NCBI RefSeq assembly: GCF_030150285.1
Contig: NZ_JASLGE010000020.1
Span: 62,001 to 126,000, forward strand
Origin: Pseudomonas sp.
GTDB taxonomy: Bacteria > Pseudomonadota > Gammaproteobacteria > Pseudomonadales > Pseudomonadaceae
Reading direction: 5' to 3'
DNA: 64,000 bases
Within the stretch, counting starts at the first letter, position 1. The number at the start of each line of letters is the position of its first letter. Positions 24,634-33,501 of this stretch are shown here, in pieces. Position numbers and translations under genes: made by a program. Under the pieces are notes generated by a model, which worked only from the letters and a program-made list of their open reading frames with translations, was not told where the DNA came from and searched no databases.

Positions 24634-26407
24634 GGCTGTACTCCTTACCGAGGTAAGCCTCAATCACTTGAGGGTCACTGATGACATCCTGAGGCGCACC
24701 CTGAACCAGCACTGAACCTGAACTAATGACGATAATTCGATCAGACAGACTCATCGTGGCCTGCATCAAGTGCTCAATCATCAGCACGCTCACCCCGGTG
24801 TCGCGCACCCGCCGAATGACTTCGATCGCCTTGACCACATCGGTCGGGTTAAGCCCGGCCATGACCTCATCGAGCAACAGGATCCGCGGACGAGTGGCCA
24901 GTGCCCGCGCCATTTCCAGGCGTTTCATTCCCCCTACGGTCAGGTTGCGTGCCTGCGTGTCGAGCATGGCCGTCAACTCGGTCAGTTCCGCTACCTGGGT
25001 GGCGATAGCCCTTGCTTCATTGGCATCGGCGGTGTGCATGAAGGCCCCGAGCATGATGTTTTCGCACACACTCAGGTCGGCGAACGGTTGCACGATCTGG
25101 AACGTGCGGCCGATACCGGCTTTGGCAAATTCCGCCGGGCTACCGGGTGTCACCCACTCTCCATCAGGCAGGCGAACCTTGACACTCCCCCGGGACGGCA
25201 AGAGAAAGCCGGAAAGCTGGTTGAACACAGTGGTTTTACCCGCTCCGTTCGGGCCGATTACCCCAACAATCTCACCTTCAGCCAAGCTGAGTGATACATC
25301 GTTAGTGGCATGCAAACCGCCGAAAAACTTATGCAGATGCTCTGCCACCAGAATGGGCTGACCTTGGGTGACGGCGTGATGAGTGGCGACGGAGGCCTGG
25401 GTGGGAGGTACGACTTTGCGCAACGCGGTGTTGCCACCCGGCAACGAATCGATCCAGCCAAAGACGCGCCCGCCGAACCGCCCTACCAGGCCTTGCGGAA
25501 TGGTGAGTACCACAACAACCAGAACGATGCCGTACACCAAGCCGTGAACACCGCTGCCCATATCGCCCAGCCAACCGCGCGCCAGTTCGGCCAGAGGGAG
25601 CACCAGAATTGTGCCAATCAACGGCCCCGAGACAGTCCCCAGGCCACCGATAAGCGCGAACATTGCAATCTGAATAGACAGGTCCAGGGAAAACATCGAG
25701 CCAGGCTCGATAAACGTTAGATACATCGCGTGAAAACTGCCGACCAGGCTGGTCAGAAAGGCAGATAAGACAACGGCAATCAGTTTCACTTTTACCGAGT
25801 TGACGCCTACAGCATGGGCGGCATCTTCGCGTTCACGTACAGCAATCAGGTAATAGCCCAAACGCGATGTCTTGATTTTCCACGACACGGCCAACGTGAT
25901 GATCAGGAAGCCGAATGCGATTAACAGATAGGGCCAGCGTGGCCGGAAAAGCATCCACTCGAAACCCAGTTTAAGCGGCACGCCGAGCCCGGCAGCGCCA
26001 CCGGTAATATCATGCTGGTTAATTGCCACAAGCCGGAATACTTCAAGCACGGCAATGGTTGCCAGAGCAAAGAATGGCCCACGAAGCCTGAAGCAAGGCC
26101 AACTAATGACGATTGCCACGAGCGACGATAACAGTGCGCCCGCGAACATGCCGATCCATGGGCTTATGCCAAAGTTGATCATCAGCAGGGTCGTTGTGTA
26201 AGCGCCCACGCCGTAGAAAACAGCATGCCCCAGGGATAACTGCCCGGCGAAGCCGCCCACTATATTCCAGGCAGTGGCGAGCGCGGCATAACTGCACACC
26301 AGAATAAAAAGGTGGTACACGAACGGTGACCCAACACTGAACGGAATGATCAGTAAGAGGGCTAAAAGCACAATGCTTACGTAGACGCGAGGATGCAAAA
26401 TACTCAT
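24626..26407 (-). CDS. Fused LivM permease - LivG ATPase
   Basis: 593 residues. Residues 1 to about 320 form a LivM-type permease with about ten helices (HLFILVCSYAALATAWNIVGG, then FSLDLSIQIAMFALIGGLGT). After a linker of about 20 residues (VPPTQASVATHHAVTQ), residues 340-593 form a LivG ATPase with Walker A GPNGAGKTT, an atypical signature reading LTVGGMKRLEMARAL, and Walker B LLLDEVMAGLN. The fusion is in frame without any stop and both halves are complete. Such fusions occur in some proteobacterial HAAT systems. ATG 26407 fits the AGGG site best; ATG 26413 is an alternative. It imports an unknown carboxylate or amino acid. Confidence 0.88.
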   Translation of the reverse strand: MSILHPRVYVSIVLLALLLIIPFSVGSPFVYHLFILVCSYAALATAWNIVGGFAGQLSLGHAVFYGVGAYTTTLLMINFGISPWIGMFAGALLSSLVAIVISWPCFRLRGPFFALATIAVLEVFRLVAINQHDITGGAAGLGVPLKLGFEWMLFRPRWPYLLIAFGFLIITLAVSWKIKTSRLGYYLIAVREREDAAHAVGVNSVKVKLIAVVLSAFLTSLVGSFHAMYLTFIEPGSMFSLDLSIQIAMFALIGGLGTVSGPLIGTILVLPLAELARGWLGDMGSGVHGLVYGIVLVVVVLTIPQGLVGRFGGRVFGWIDSLPGGNTALRKVVPPTQASVATHHAVTQGQPILVAEHLHKFFGGLHATNDVSLSLAEGEIVGVIGPNGAGKTTVFNQLSGFLLPSRGSVKVRLPDGEWVTPGSPAEFAKAGIGRTFQIVQPFADLSVCENIMLGAFMHTADANEARAIATQVAELTELTAMLDTQARNLTVGGMKRLEMARALATRPRILLLDEVMAGLNPTDVVKAIEVIRRVRDTGVSVLMIEHLMQATMSLSDRIIVISSGSVLVQGAPQDVISDPQVIEAYLGKEYSHA

Positions 26408-26418
26408 GTCCATAATCC

Positions 26419-27294
26419 CTATTCAGATCCGCGACCGGCACCGAAGAGCCCGGTCGGTCGGAAAACAAGAATGGCCAGGAAGATCGAGAAGTAAACGACC
26501 TCTTTCAGGTCCGGAGCGATGTAATAACCCGCCAGACTGTCCACCACACCAATGACCATTGACCCCATCAGCGCCCCCCACAGACTTCCCAGCCCGCCCA
26601 GAACAACGATGACGAAGGCGGTCAACACGAAGAAGGTGCCGACGGTTGGAAATACCGGGTATTGCGGAGCAATCAGGCCAGAAGCCACGCCCAGGCAAGC
26701 GCAGCCCAGACCGAAGGCGAAAATGTAGATTTTTTTGACGTCCACACCCATCAACTGGGCAGCGTTTCGATTCTGTGCCGTTGCGCGTACCGCCCGCCCC
26801 AGGAATGTGTGATGCAAAAACCAATGCAGGCCCGCCACCATCCCCATTGAGGCGGCAAAGGTAATCAACTGCCCGCTGCTGGCCCGGAACGGCCCAAAGG
26901 CTAAGGTCTCAGTACCCAGCGTGATGCCCTGTACCGTCTTCACGTCAGCGCCGAAGACAAGCAAGGCACCATTCATCAGCGCGATGGAAACGCCCACGGT
27001 CGCGAATATCTGAATGTGGCCTTCAGCGCTCAACAACGGTTGAATAATGAACCGTTGCATCGCCGCACCCGCCGCAAACAACAAGAGTGTTGCTGGAATG
27101 ATTGCAATATAAGGATGAATCCCGAATTTGGCATTCATCAAATAAACGGCATACAACCCGATCATCAAAAATTCACCGTGCGCAAAGTTAACAACACGCA
27201 CGATGCCAAATATTAAAGTCAGGCCAATACTGATAATCGCTAATGTTCCACCCAGCAATAAGCCGTTCAGAACCAGCTGCAGGAAAATATCCAC
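26419..27294 (-). CDS. Branched-chain-type ABC transporter permease (LivH type), GTG start
   Basis: 291 residues with about eight hydrophobic helices and the LivH phrases GLLLGGTLAIISIGLTLIFGI, RVVNFAHGEFLMIGLY and a conserved VLGGLGSLWGALMG near residue 245. The GTG at 27294 is chosen because GAGGGGG lies 6 bp upstream and the protein then begins with the membrane segment; ATG 27318 would add eight residues including the ribosome site. It pairs with the LivM half of the fusion protein encoded next. Confidence 0.88.
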   Translation of the reverse strand: MDIFLQLVLNGLLLGGTLAIISIGLTLIFGIVRVVNFAHGEFLMIGLYAVYLMNAKFGIHPYIAIIPATLLLFAAGAAMQRFIIQPLLSAEGHIQIFATVGVSIALMNGALLVFGADVKTVQGITLGTETLAFGPFRASSGQLITFAASMGMVAGLHWFLHHTFLGRAVRATAQNRNAAQLMGVDVKKIYIFAFGLGCACLGVASGLIAPQYPVFPTVGTFFVLTAFVIVVLGGLGSLWGALMGSMVIGVVDSLAGYYIAPDLKEVVYFSIFLAILVFRPTGLFGAGRGSE

Positions 27295-27359
27295 GAAGCC
27301 CCCTCGTGTCGAGCGCACGAATTCACGAAACTAACTATGATTCAGATGTTTCACTGCGT

Positions 27360-28571
27360 TTATTGATGCTCGACAAAACGCGCTTGGGTGACAGCAGCCG
27401 ACTCCGGGTAGACCGTTTTCAACGTGCCATCTTGCCACTGCATGATGGCGGTATTGGCACGCTCGTTTTGCCCGTTAGCCGCAAATTTGGCACCAATACC
27501 AGCAGCGGTTTGACCTTCTGGAATGTCGACTTTATAGACCGAACTCAGAATCGCATCAGCGTCTAGCGAGTCACTGGCTTCCATGGCGTCCAGGAAAATC
27601 TTGGCACCTACATAGTTAATCAAACTATGGCCTGAGCGAGGTTCAGTGCCGTAGCGCTCTTTATAAGCCGCGGCGAATGCACCAATGCCAGGCGCACCCG
27701 CCTCGTTGGTTTGATACTGGGCAAAGTCGACATCCAATACGCCTTCCATGTTTTCAGCCCCCACCACCTTGAGGGTATCCTGCATGGAATAACCGCCCCC
27801 GGCACCGACTACCGCTTTAGGCTTGTACCCGGCCTCGCGGATCTGGCGGAAAAACAAGGTTGTATCGTTCTGGTAACTGGTTTGTAGAACGACATCGGCC
27901 TCAGACCCTTTAAGGCGCAGAATCAGCGACGACAGGTCCACCGCTTTGGCGGAGTAAGGCAGCACTTCAACCACGTTCAAGCCTTGTTCTTGCGCCAATT
28001 TCTTCTGGAAGGTCGCAATGGTCGTGCCGTACAGCGCATCTTCATGGATGATTGCGATTTTCAACTGTTTAGGGTCGATGTTGAGGGTGGGAGCCAACAC
28101 TTTGGTGATTGCATCAATGGTCCCTTCAGCGAAGTTCTTGGCTGTTGGGTTACTGCGCACCACGTATTTAAGGTCGCGTTCAGTGATGCTATCCGACACG
28201 GCACCCAGTTCGAAGTAAGGGACACCGGCCAACTCGGTTACTTGGGTCGCGGCAAAAGCCAGTGCTGAAGAGTAACTACCAAATACAGCGGTCACATTCT
28301 CAACGGACGTCAGCTTACGCGCGGCGCCGACTGCCTGGCCAGCATCCACGGCGTCGGCTTTGAGCAATTTAATCTGTTCGCCTTTCAAGCCCCCCGCCGC
28401 ATTGCGTTCGGCGACGGCCACTTCTAATCCGCGATAGCTTTCGTCTCCGAGCAGCGCCAAAGAACCGCTGAAGGGATAGAGGGCACCCAGCTTCACATCG
28501 GCGTGGGCCGCCAGGGATGTGCTTATGGACAACGCAACGCAGGCAGAGGTGATCCAGTGTTTTGTACTCAT
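27360..28571 (-). CDS. Periplasmic substrate-binding protein, LivK/HAAT type
   Basis: 403 residues. The signal peptide MSTKHWITSACVALSISTSLAAHA ends near residue 24; the mature start VKLGALYPFSGSLALLGDESYRG is the standard opening of ABC binding proteins of the branched-chain/aliphatic amide family. AGGAG precedes ATG 28571. It is the first gene of the operon, downstream of two LacI-type palindromes. The binding site differs from LivJ/LivK in ways that cannot be interpreted by eye; amide, aromatic acid or hydroxy acid ligands are all possible. Confidence 0.88.
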   Translation of the reverse strand: MSTKHWITSACVALSISTSLAAHADVKLGALYPFSGSLALLGDESYRGLEVAVAERNAAGGLKGEQIKLLKADAVDAGQAVGAARKLTSVENVTAVFGSYSSALAFAATQVTELAGVPYFELGAVSDSITERDLKYVVRSNPTAKNFAEGTIDAITKVLAPTLNIDPKQLKIAIIHEDALYGTTIATFQKKLAQEQGLNVVEVLPYSAKAVDLSSLILRLKGSEADVVLQTSYQNDTTLFFRQIREAGYKPKAVVGAGGGYSMQDTLKVVGAENMEGVLDVDFAQYQTNEAGAPGIGAFAAAYKERYGTEPRSGHSLINYVGAKIFLDAMEASDSLDADAILSSVYKVDIPEGQTAAGIGAKFAANGQNERANTAIMQWQDGTLKTVYPESAAVTQARFVEHQ

Positions 28572-28609
28572 TATTATCTCCTGGTTCAGCGCCAATGAAT
28601 CGGCACCAA

Positions 28610-28623
28610 ATGAATCGCTTCAG
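28610..28623 (-). promoter_or_regulatory. LacI-type operator near the binding-protein gene
   Basis: ATGAATCGCTTCAG (28610-28623) is an imperfect copy of the palindrome at 28707-28720. It lies 39-52 bp upstream of the start codon of the first transporter gene. Confidence 0.5.
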
Positions 28624-28706
28624 ATATGCACTCGTTTTCGTTAGCCAACAAAAACGTGCTTCTTAACGAGACATATTATTAGATTTATTTTTTTCCAAGC
28701 ATATTT

Positions 28707-28720
28707 ATGAAGCGCTTCAT
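28707..28720 (-). promoter_or_regulatory. LacI-type operator, perfect palindrome
   Basis: ATGAAGCGCTTCAT is a perfect 14-bp palindrome with the central CG typical of LacI/GalR operators, set in AT-rich flanks 136 bp upstream of the transporter operon. The most likely binder is the LacI-family product encoded at 21796-22818. Confidence 0.65.
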
Positions 28721-28814
28721 ATTTATCCCGCCAGGTGCCCCTGTGTCAAGTAAAACGGCGGGATAAACCCACGGCCCCAGACATGTGGCAGTGATGATTA
28801 CGCCGCCCTCCGCG

Positions 28815-29159
28815 CTATGGCTGGGCCCGTGAATCGCTGCTGCCGGCCGGCCGTGCTTCGCGGGCGAAGCCGTTTATGACGATGTAAAGCAATGGGCCGA
28901 TTGATACAAACACTGCCGTGATCAGAAAATAGGGCAGCAACGAGGCCAAGGATCGGCCTTTGGCGCGCGAGTCCTGGTACATCCAGACGCACGCAAGGAT
29001 GCCAAGCAGGTACAGATCAACCACCACTTGAGCGGTGTCCGGGCTCGACAGGAGTCCAATGCCGAAATCGATGAGCGATTGATCGGCGAACAACAGGGTA
29101 CCCGCTGTATATAAGGAAAAAACCACCAGAGTAGCCAGTGAGAGATAGGGTTTCTTCAT
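28815..29159 (-). CDS. DUF2834-family small membrane protein
   Basis: 114 residues with three membrane helices: LATLVVFSLYTAGTLLFA, VVVDLYLLGILACVWMYQDSRAKGRS, and PYFLITAVFVSIGPLLYIVI. The WMYQDSRAKGR turn and closing SIGPLLYIV are typical of DUF2834, a family of unknown function. A GGGAGGG site precedes the ATG. It faces the XRE/MmyB regulator across 118 bp, which suggests that regulator controls it. Confidence 0.75.
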   Translation of the reverse strand: MKKPYLSLATLVVFSLYTAGTLLFADQSLIDFGIGLLSSPDTAQVVVDLYLLGILACVWMYQDSRAKGRSLASLLPYFLITAVFVSIGPLLYIVINGFAREARPAGSSDSRAQP

Positions 29160-29277
29160 TTGCCCTCCCAGGACATCAAGTCACGTTCACTACCGGCACG
29201 TTAATGATAGGGTCGCCACGAGATCAATGACCTCACAGGTCATGGACTCAACCCATGCGCACTGCCAGAGTCCTGCA

Positions 29278-30084
29278 ATGAACAGCCAACCTTTTTCTCG
29301 AACGACCTCCGCGACCAGTGCCGGCGCACAATTGCGCGCGTTACGTCGACAGGCCAAATTGAGCCAGTTGGACCTGGCGCTGCTATCAGGCATCTCCCAG
29401 CGTCATCTCAGTTGTATCGAGACCGGACGCGCCACGCCAAGCCCCGGAACGCTGCACAACGTGTTGATGGCACTGGAAGTCCCTCTGGAACACTGCAACA
29501 GCGTGTTTCTGGCGAGCGGTTATGCCCCGCGCTACGAAGCCACCCCTCTCACCTCCCCAGGCATGGAGGGCGTTCGCGAGGCCATCACTCACTTACTGGA
29601 GGCCAACAATCCTGCGCCAGCGATTGTGTTGGGCAGTCAGTGGCAGGTTCTGGCCGCCAATGCCAGCACGGGCGTGCTGTTCGATCTGGTGGGGCTCAAG
29701 CCCGACGCGGCAGAGGGGCTGAACCTGCTGGTCACCCTACTACGGCCCGGCGGCTTGGGCGATCATTTGAGCAATGTCGAGGAAATACGATTAGTGGCTT
29801 GGCAAAGAGCAACGCGAGAGGCTTTAAGCAACCCTGAGCTTGCCGAGCTTCTGAAAAGCCTCCCCTCCCCGCACGGGTCATCAACCCTGACCGACGCGCT
29901 GCCTCCGCTAGTTCTGACACGCCTCAACTCAAGGCATGGGGAACTAACTTTCATGTCCACCTTCACCACGTTCGGCATGCCGCTCGATATCACAATGGCG
30001 TCACTGCGTATCGAACACCTGATTCCTGCTGACGCGAAAACCTGGGAAATCATGACCCAAGCCTATGGTGCCAATGAGACTTAG
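29278..30084 (+). CDS. XRE family regulator with MmyB-like ligand-binding domain
   Basis: 268 residues. The HTH occupies residues 16-70 (LRALRRQAKLSQLDLALLSG, then ISQRHLSCIETGRATPS). A C-terminal MmyB-type PAS-like domain follows (VLGSQWQVLAANASTGVLF, later GELTFMSTFTTFGMPLDIT, with the closing IEHLIPADAKT). In other bacteria this domain has been seen with bound fatty acid. Such regulators usually control the adjacent divergent gene, here the DUF2834 protein. ATG 29278 gives the usual length; an in-frame upstream ATG at 29227 would add 17 residues. Confidence 0.85.
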   Translation: MNSQPFSRTTSATSAGAQLRALRRQAKLSQLDLALLSGISQRHLSCIETGRATPSPGTLHNVLMALEVPLEHCNSVFLASGYAPRYEATPLTSPGMEGVREAITHLLEANNPAPAIVLGSQWQVLAANASTGVLFDLVGLKPDAAEGLNLLVTLLRPGGLGDHLSNVEEIRLVAWQRATREALSNPELAELLKSLPSPHGSSTLTDALPPLVLTRLNSRHGELTFMSTFTTFGMPLDITMASLRIEHLIPADAKTWEIMTQAYGANET

Positions 30085-30326
30085 CCAAGCCCTGACTTTA
30101 AGGTTTCTGCACTGTTATACGCCTGTAGCCGATGGCTGGTTTATACCGTAAAAGGTCAAAAAACAGGCGTCAGTTAGTAGTCACTTCACCCGTAATCACC
30201 AGGACTGGTGTCGGGTTAAAGTCCTGTCAGTTGACAATTTATATCATTGGCCGCTCAGGTATAGCGTTCTGGAATAACTCTCTGATAACCTCGCTCAAAC
30301 AGTAATGGCTTAATGATGGCATCCAT
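30085..30326. other. Intergenic region
   Basis: About 240 bp between the XRE gene and a small open frame. TTGACA at 30231-30236 is present, but no -10 at proper spacing follows, so no promoter is claimed. Confidence 0.35.
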
Positions 30327-30494
30327 ATGAGCAAAACTCTTAAGCGTGGCTGGGCGTGGGCATATTATAAAATGCGCGAACTGTATTGCTCTCGACTCAC
30401 AGCCGGGTACAGGGCAACCCGGTATGCCCTGTTGGGTGATACGGGTACTTTTTATAATGATCTGACAGGCAGAAAAATCCGTATTTATCGTTGA
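30327..30494 (+). CDS. Possible small basic protein, 55 residues
   Basis: An ATG-to-TGA frame of 55 codons, rich in Lys, Arg and Tyr (MSKTLKRGWAWAYYKMREL at the start, GDTGTFYNDLTGRKIRIYR at the end). It is the only coding-like frame in a 500-bp gap and its amino-acid pattern is not random-looking, with a strongly basic, aromatic composition. No good ribosome site is visible (GATGGC only) and no family is recognised, so it may not be expressed. It converges with the decarboxylase-family gene, 89 bp away. Confidence 0.4.
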   Translation: MSKTLKRGWAWAYYKMRELYCSRLTAGYRATRYALLGDTGTFYNDLTGRKIRIYR

Positions 30495-30583
30495 TCAGGC
30501 ACCCTGCCTTAACGCTCACCCAGTTTTATAGGTGGTGCTGAATCGCCAGTTAACGAAGCAGCACCTTTCACACATAAACTCAC

Positions 30584-31855
30584 TCAGCGTTTGCGGGTAT
30601 TAACCGTCGCAATTCTCGAGTTGATCGGGATATTGCTACTGCCGTGCCCCGGCACTTGTTGATGGGTATCGAACTCAATATCGACATCGGGGCCAAAGAA
30701 CAAACAATGAGTCGAGCCTCCAAAGTGGAACATCCCCAGTTGATCGCCCTTTTTTACATACTGCCCTTCAAAAGCAGTAATGTCACAGGTTGAAACTTCC
30801 GCCATCCCTATCGCCATAAAGCACATCAAACCAATATCTTTATTATCTGCCTCAATGAACACCAGCCCGCGGGTGGCTATTTCAGCAATATAGGCTTGTG
30901 ACAAATCGGGCCCCGAGGCATCGTCACGGATACTCAACGTTTGAGAATAATAGGTGCCTTCAATCATGCGTGTTTTCACAACCCGCCCAGACACCGGTGA
31001 GTGCCAGCGGTGATAACTTAACGCGCTGAGGAACGCCTGGTAAATCGTGCCACCGACAAACTGAGAAACAAAAGGGTCATTATCCATCATAAACTGCAAC
31101 GCATAGGGTTGCGCTTTAATCCAGAACTCATCACGCAGTTTGACATCGCGGGCAATTCGAAACGGTGCCGATTCACACGCATTAATCACCACTGCATCAT
31201 TATCGGGCTCAGCAACAGGTCGAGCGCCGTCACGTAAATTGCGTGTGAAAAAATCATCCCAGGACTTGAACCCGTAGCCAGGCAGATCCGGGTCGCATTG
31301 GAACTCGCTGGCGAAGTTCGGCATCGCGGCCATCGCATCTGCTCCGAACCAGCCGGATTTCGGGTCATCGCTCAAGACGTAAGCGCTGTCAGGTGAGCTT
31401 AGAAACTTGCCCCACTCATTAAGCACCTCTTTCAAGTGAGCATTGACCTTTTGATCCAGAAAACCTGCCCAACCACCTTTGGTGGCCATGGACCAGTCAA
31501 AAATGGCATTAAAGGGGCAGCCGACCAAACCGCTTTTATTAAAGTCCGGGGCGTGAGTCATGATGACATTCATCAGTTGCAGCATATGATGATAGTCACG
31601 CACCTGAGGTAGCCCGCCGGGCGACAAGGCCTTATCTCTGGACACTTGGCTGAACATCTGGTTAAAGAACATATACGCCTTGGGATCCGTTTCAATAAAC
31701 TGTTTGAAACGCTCTACCGCGGGCAGCAGTGGACTTTTATTGTTCTCGGCTTTGGACATGATCAACAAGAGCCAGTCTGAGAGTGTTTTTTGGTCGGAGG
31801 GCATCCATTTACCGATCATAAACGTGGTGTCACAGGGCTTTAATTGAGTCGTCAT
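30584..31855 (-). CDS. Pyruvoyl-dependent decarboxylase, phosphatidylserine decarboxylase family (PsiD-like)
   Basis: 423 residues from ATG 31855 (TGAGG site upstream). The C-terminal catalytic domain carries the self-cleavage site FHFGGST, giving a pyruvoyl Ser381 and a short alpha chain of about 43 residues; YHRWHSPVSG supplies a conserved His and FIEADNKDIG follows. The N-terminal 170 residues are the extra domain found in the PsiD-type tryptophan decarboxylases of fungi, which lack the membrane anchor of true PSD; recalled PsiD matches at several places (YGFKSWDDFF, GMAEVSTCD). It is therefore more probably a soluble amino-acid decarboxylase than a phospholipid enzyme. A PotE-like antiporter gene lies immediately upstream on the same strand. 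Confidence 0.8.
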   Translation of the reverse strand: MTTQLKPCDTTFMIGKWMPSDQKTLSDWLLLIMSKAENNKSPLLPAVERFKQFIETDPKAYMFFNQMFSQVSRDKALSPGGLPQVRDYHHMLQLMNVIMTHAPDFNKSGLVGCPFNAIFDWSMATKGGWAGFLDQKVNAHLKEVLNEWGKFLSSPDSAYVLSDDPKSGWFGADAMAAMPNFASEFQCDPDLPGYGFKSWDDFFTRNLRDGARPVAEPDNDAVVINACESAPFRIARDVKLRDEFWIKAQPYALQFMMDNDPFVSQFVGGTIYQAFLSALSYHRWHSPVSGRVVKTRMIEGTYYSQTLSIRDDASGPDLSQAYIAEIATRGLVFIEADNKDIGLMCFMAIGMAEVSTCDITAFEGQYVKKGDQLGMFHFGGSTHCLFFGPDVDIEFDTHQQVPGHGSSNIPINSRIATVNTRKR

Positions 31856-31915
31856 TTCCAACCTCACTGTATTAAATAATTGATCCAGATCAAAATTAAC
31901 CGCAGCCCCACCTTC

Positions 31916-33277
31916 TTATTCAGGCGTGACGCTCTTCTGCGGTGATGGATGACTGATGTTCAACTGGCTCGACATATAACGGCCAAATATAATCCAGCCG
32001 GCAAAGGTCACCAGTGCGCCATAAATAAGCGCTTCGCTTCCTGCGCTGTACATGGCATAGAGGGTGTAAGCATTGGCCAGGAAGCAGACAACGCCAATCA
32101 ACATCAACTTGCCGTGGCTGATCTTGCCGGCCTTGTACTCATCAGATGATTTAATGATTGTCGAACACGCTGACATGGACAGAATGTAAGGCACCAGGTC
32201 CACCACCACAGAGAAGTCAACAATGACATTGAACTCTCGGTTGAAGCTTGGGGTTATGGACATCAGCAGGAATACCGATTGAATCACACAGATGATGATC
32301 AGCCCTACTACAGGCGCTCCGCGTTTGGTCACCCGACCAAATATTTTGAAGAAATACCCCACGTCTGCGCAGGATTTAAAGACCTGCCCCGTTGTGAACT
32401 GCCAGGTCAACAAAGAACCCAGGCATGCAATGCACATGATGACTTCAATAAATTTGCCGACGCCACCCCCAAACATATGCGAGTACACCAGCCCAAAAGG
32501 TGCTGATGACACAGCCAGTGTTTCATAAGGAATGATCCCGCCAATAACGGCCGTAGACAGGATGTAGATGACTGCCGTAAACAATGTGCCCCCCAAGACG
32601 GCAATCGGCACCGATTTTTCGGGGTTCTCTACAGCGTCCGAGTTGGCGCTGGCCGACTCGAGCCCTAGAAAAGCCCACATGGTCAGCGCCAATGCTTGAG
32701 GCAGTGCATCGAAGAAACCCAAGTGGTGAGGGTTCCATCCATCTATATAGATATCGGACTTGAACCAGAACCAGCCTATAAAGATGATCCCGATCACAGG
32801 AATGATCACGCCCCATACCGTGACCGTGCCAATTTTCCCGGTGATCTTGGAACTCCAGAAGTTAGGCAGCGTGGTCAACCATATAAAGAACATGGTCCAC
32901 AGTGCCGTGGCCATTCCGCCGATCTCGATTTCAACCACTTTACAGAAGTAACCCACTGCCGAAATGGCCACCCCCACGTTGGCAATCACAATGGCAATAG
33001 CATACGTATAGTTTGCCAACATATTACCCGACTTGCCGAAGGCATATTGCGCATACCCGCCCATGCCACCAATGTTCTTGCTGTACCGGCCACACTTGGC
33101 AAACCCATAGGCCAATGCCATTGCGCCCATGGACGTCAGAACCCAGGAGATAATGGTGATATTACCCACGCCTGCCAACTGAGCAGGCAGCATAATAATG
33201 CCTGAGCCCATCATGTTGACAACCGTTATTATCGTTAACTGCAACGTACCCATCTTGTGTTTCTGAGGACTTTCCAT
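31916..33277 (-). CDS. Amino acid/polyamine antiporter, PotE-like
   Basis: 453 residues with 12 hydrophobic helices of the APC superfamily. Recalled E. coli PotE aligns along the whole length: MGSGIIMLPAQLA in helix 1, GFAKCGRYSKNIGGMGGYAQYAFGKSGN, WGVIIPVIG, WAFLGLESASANSDAVENPEKSVPIAVLGGT (given here in pieces) and WQFTTGQVFKS. PotE exchanges putrescine for ornithine at the inner membrane. Here it is probably an antiporter exchanging an amino acid for the amine produced by the downstream decarboxylase. The gene lies 60 bp before that gene and after the AguB-type amidase, all on the minus strand. Confidence 0.85.
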   Translation of the reverse strand: MESPQKHKMGTLQLTIITVVNMMGSGIIMLPAQLAGVGNITIISWVLTSMGAMALAYGFAKCGRYSKNIGGMGGYAQYAFGKSGNMLANYTYAIAIVIANVGVAISAVGYFCKVVEIEIGGMATALWTMFFIWLTTLPNFWSSKITGKIGTVTVWGVIIPVIGIIFIGWFWFKSDIYIDGWNPHHLGFFDALPQALALTMWAFLGLESASANSDAVENPEKSVPIAVLGGTLFTAVIYILSTAVIGGIIPYETLAVSSAPFGLVYSHMFGGGVGKFIEVIMCIACLGSLLTWQFTTGQVFKSCADVGYFFKIFGRVTKRGAPVVGLIIICVIQSVFLLMSITPSFNREFNVIVDFSVVVDLVPYILSMSACSTIIKSSDEYKAGKISHGKLMLIGVVCFLANAYTLYAMYSAGSEALIYGALVTFAGWIIFGRYMSSQLNISHPSPQKSVTPE

Positions 33278-33501
33278 AGCAACCTCAATACTTTAATAGT
33301 TAACTACACGAGAGGGATTATTCCGAACCCATATGACAGGCAGCACGAGGCTCATCAGTTACCATAAAAACCGGGAGCCTGCTGAGCACGGCATGTTATA
33401 TAACCGTCAAATACAATTGCTCAAGCAGGCGTCACCATGGCAGATGATCAGCTCAATGTGCCAGTTGGCACTCAGTTGTGCGGGTGCAATCCCGTGGGTT
33501 G

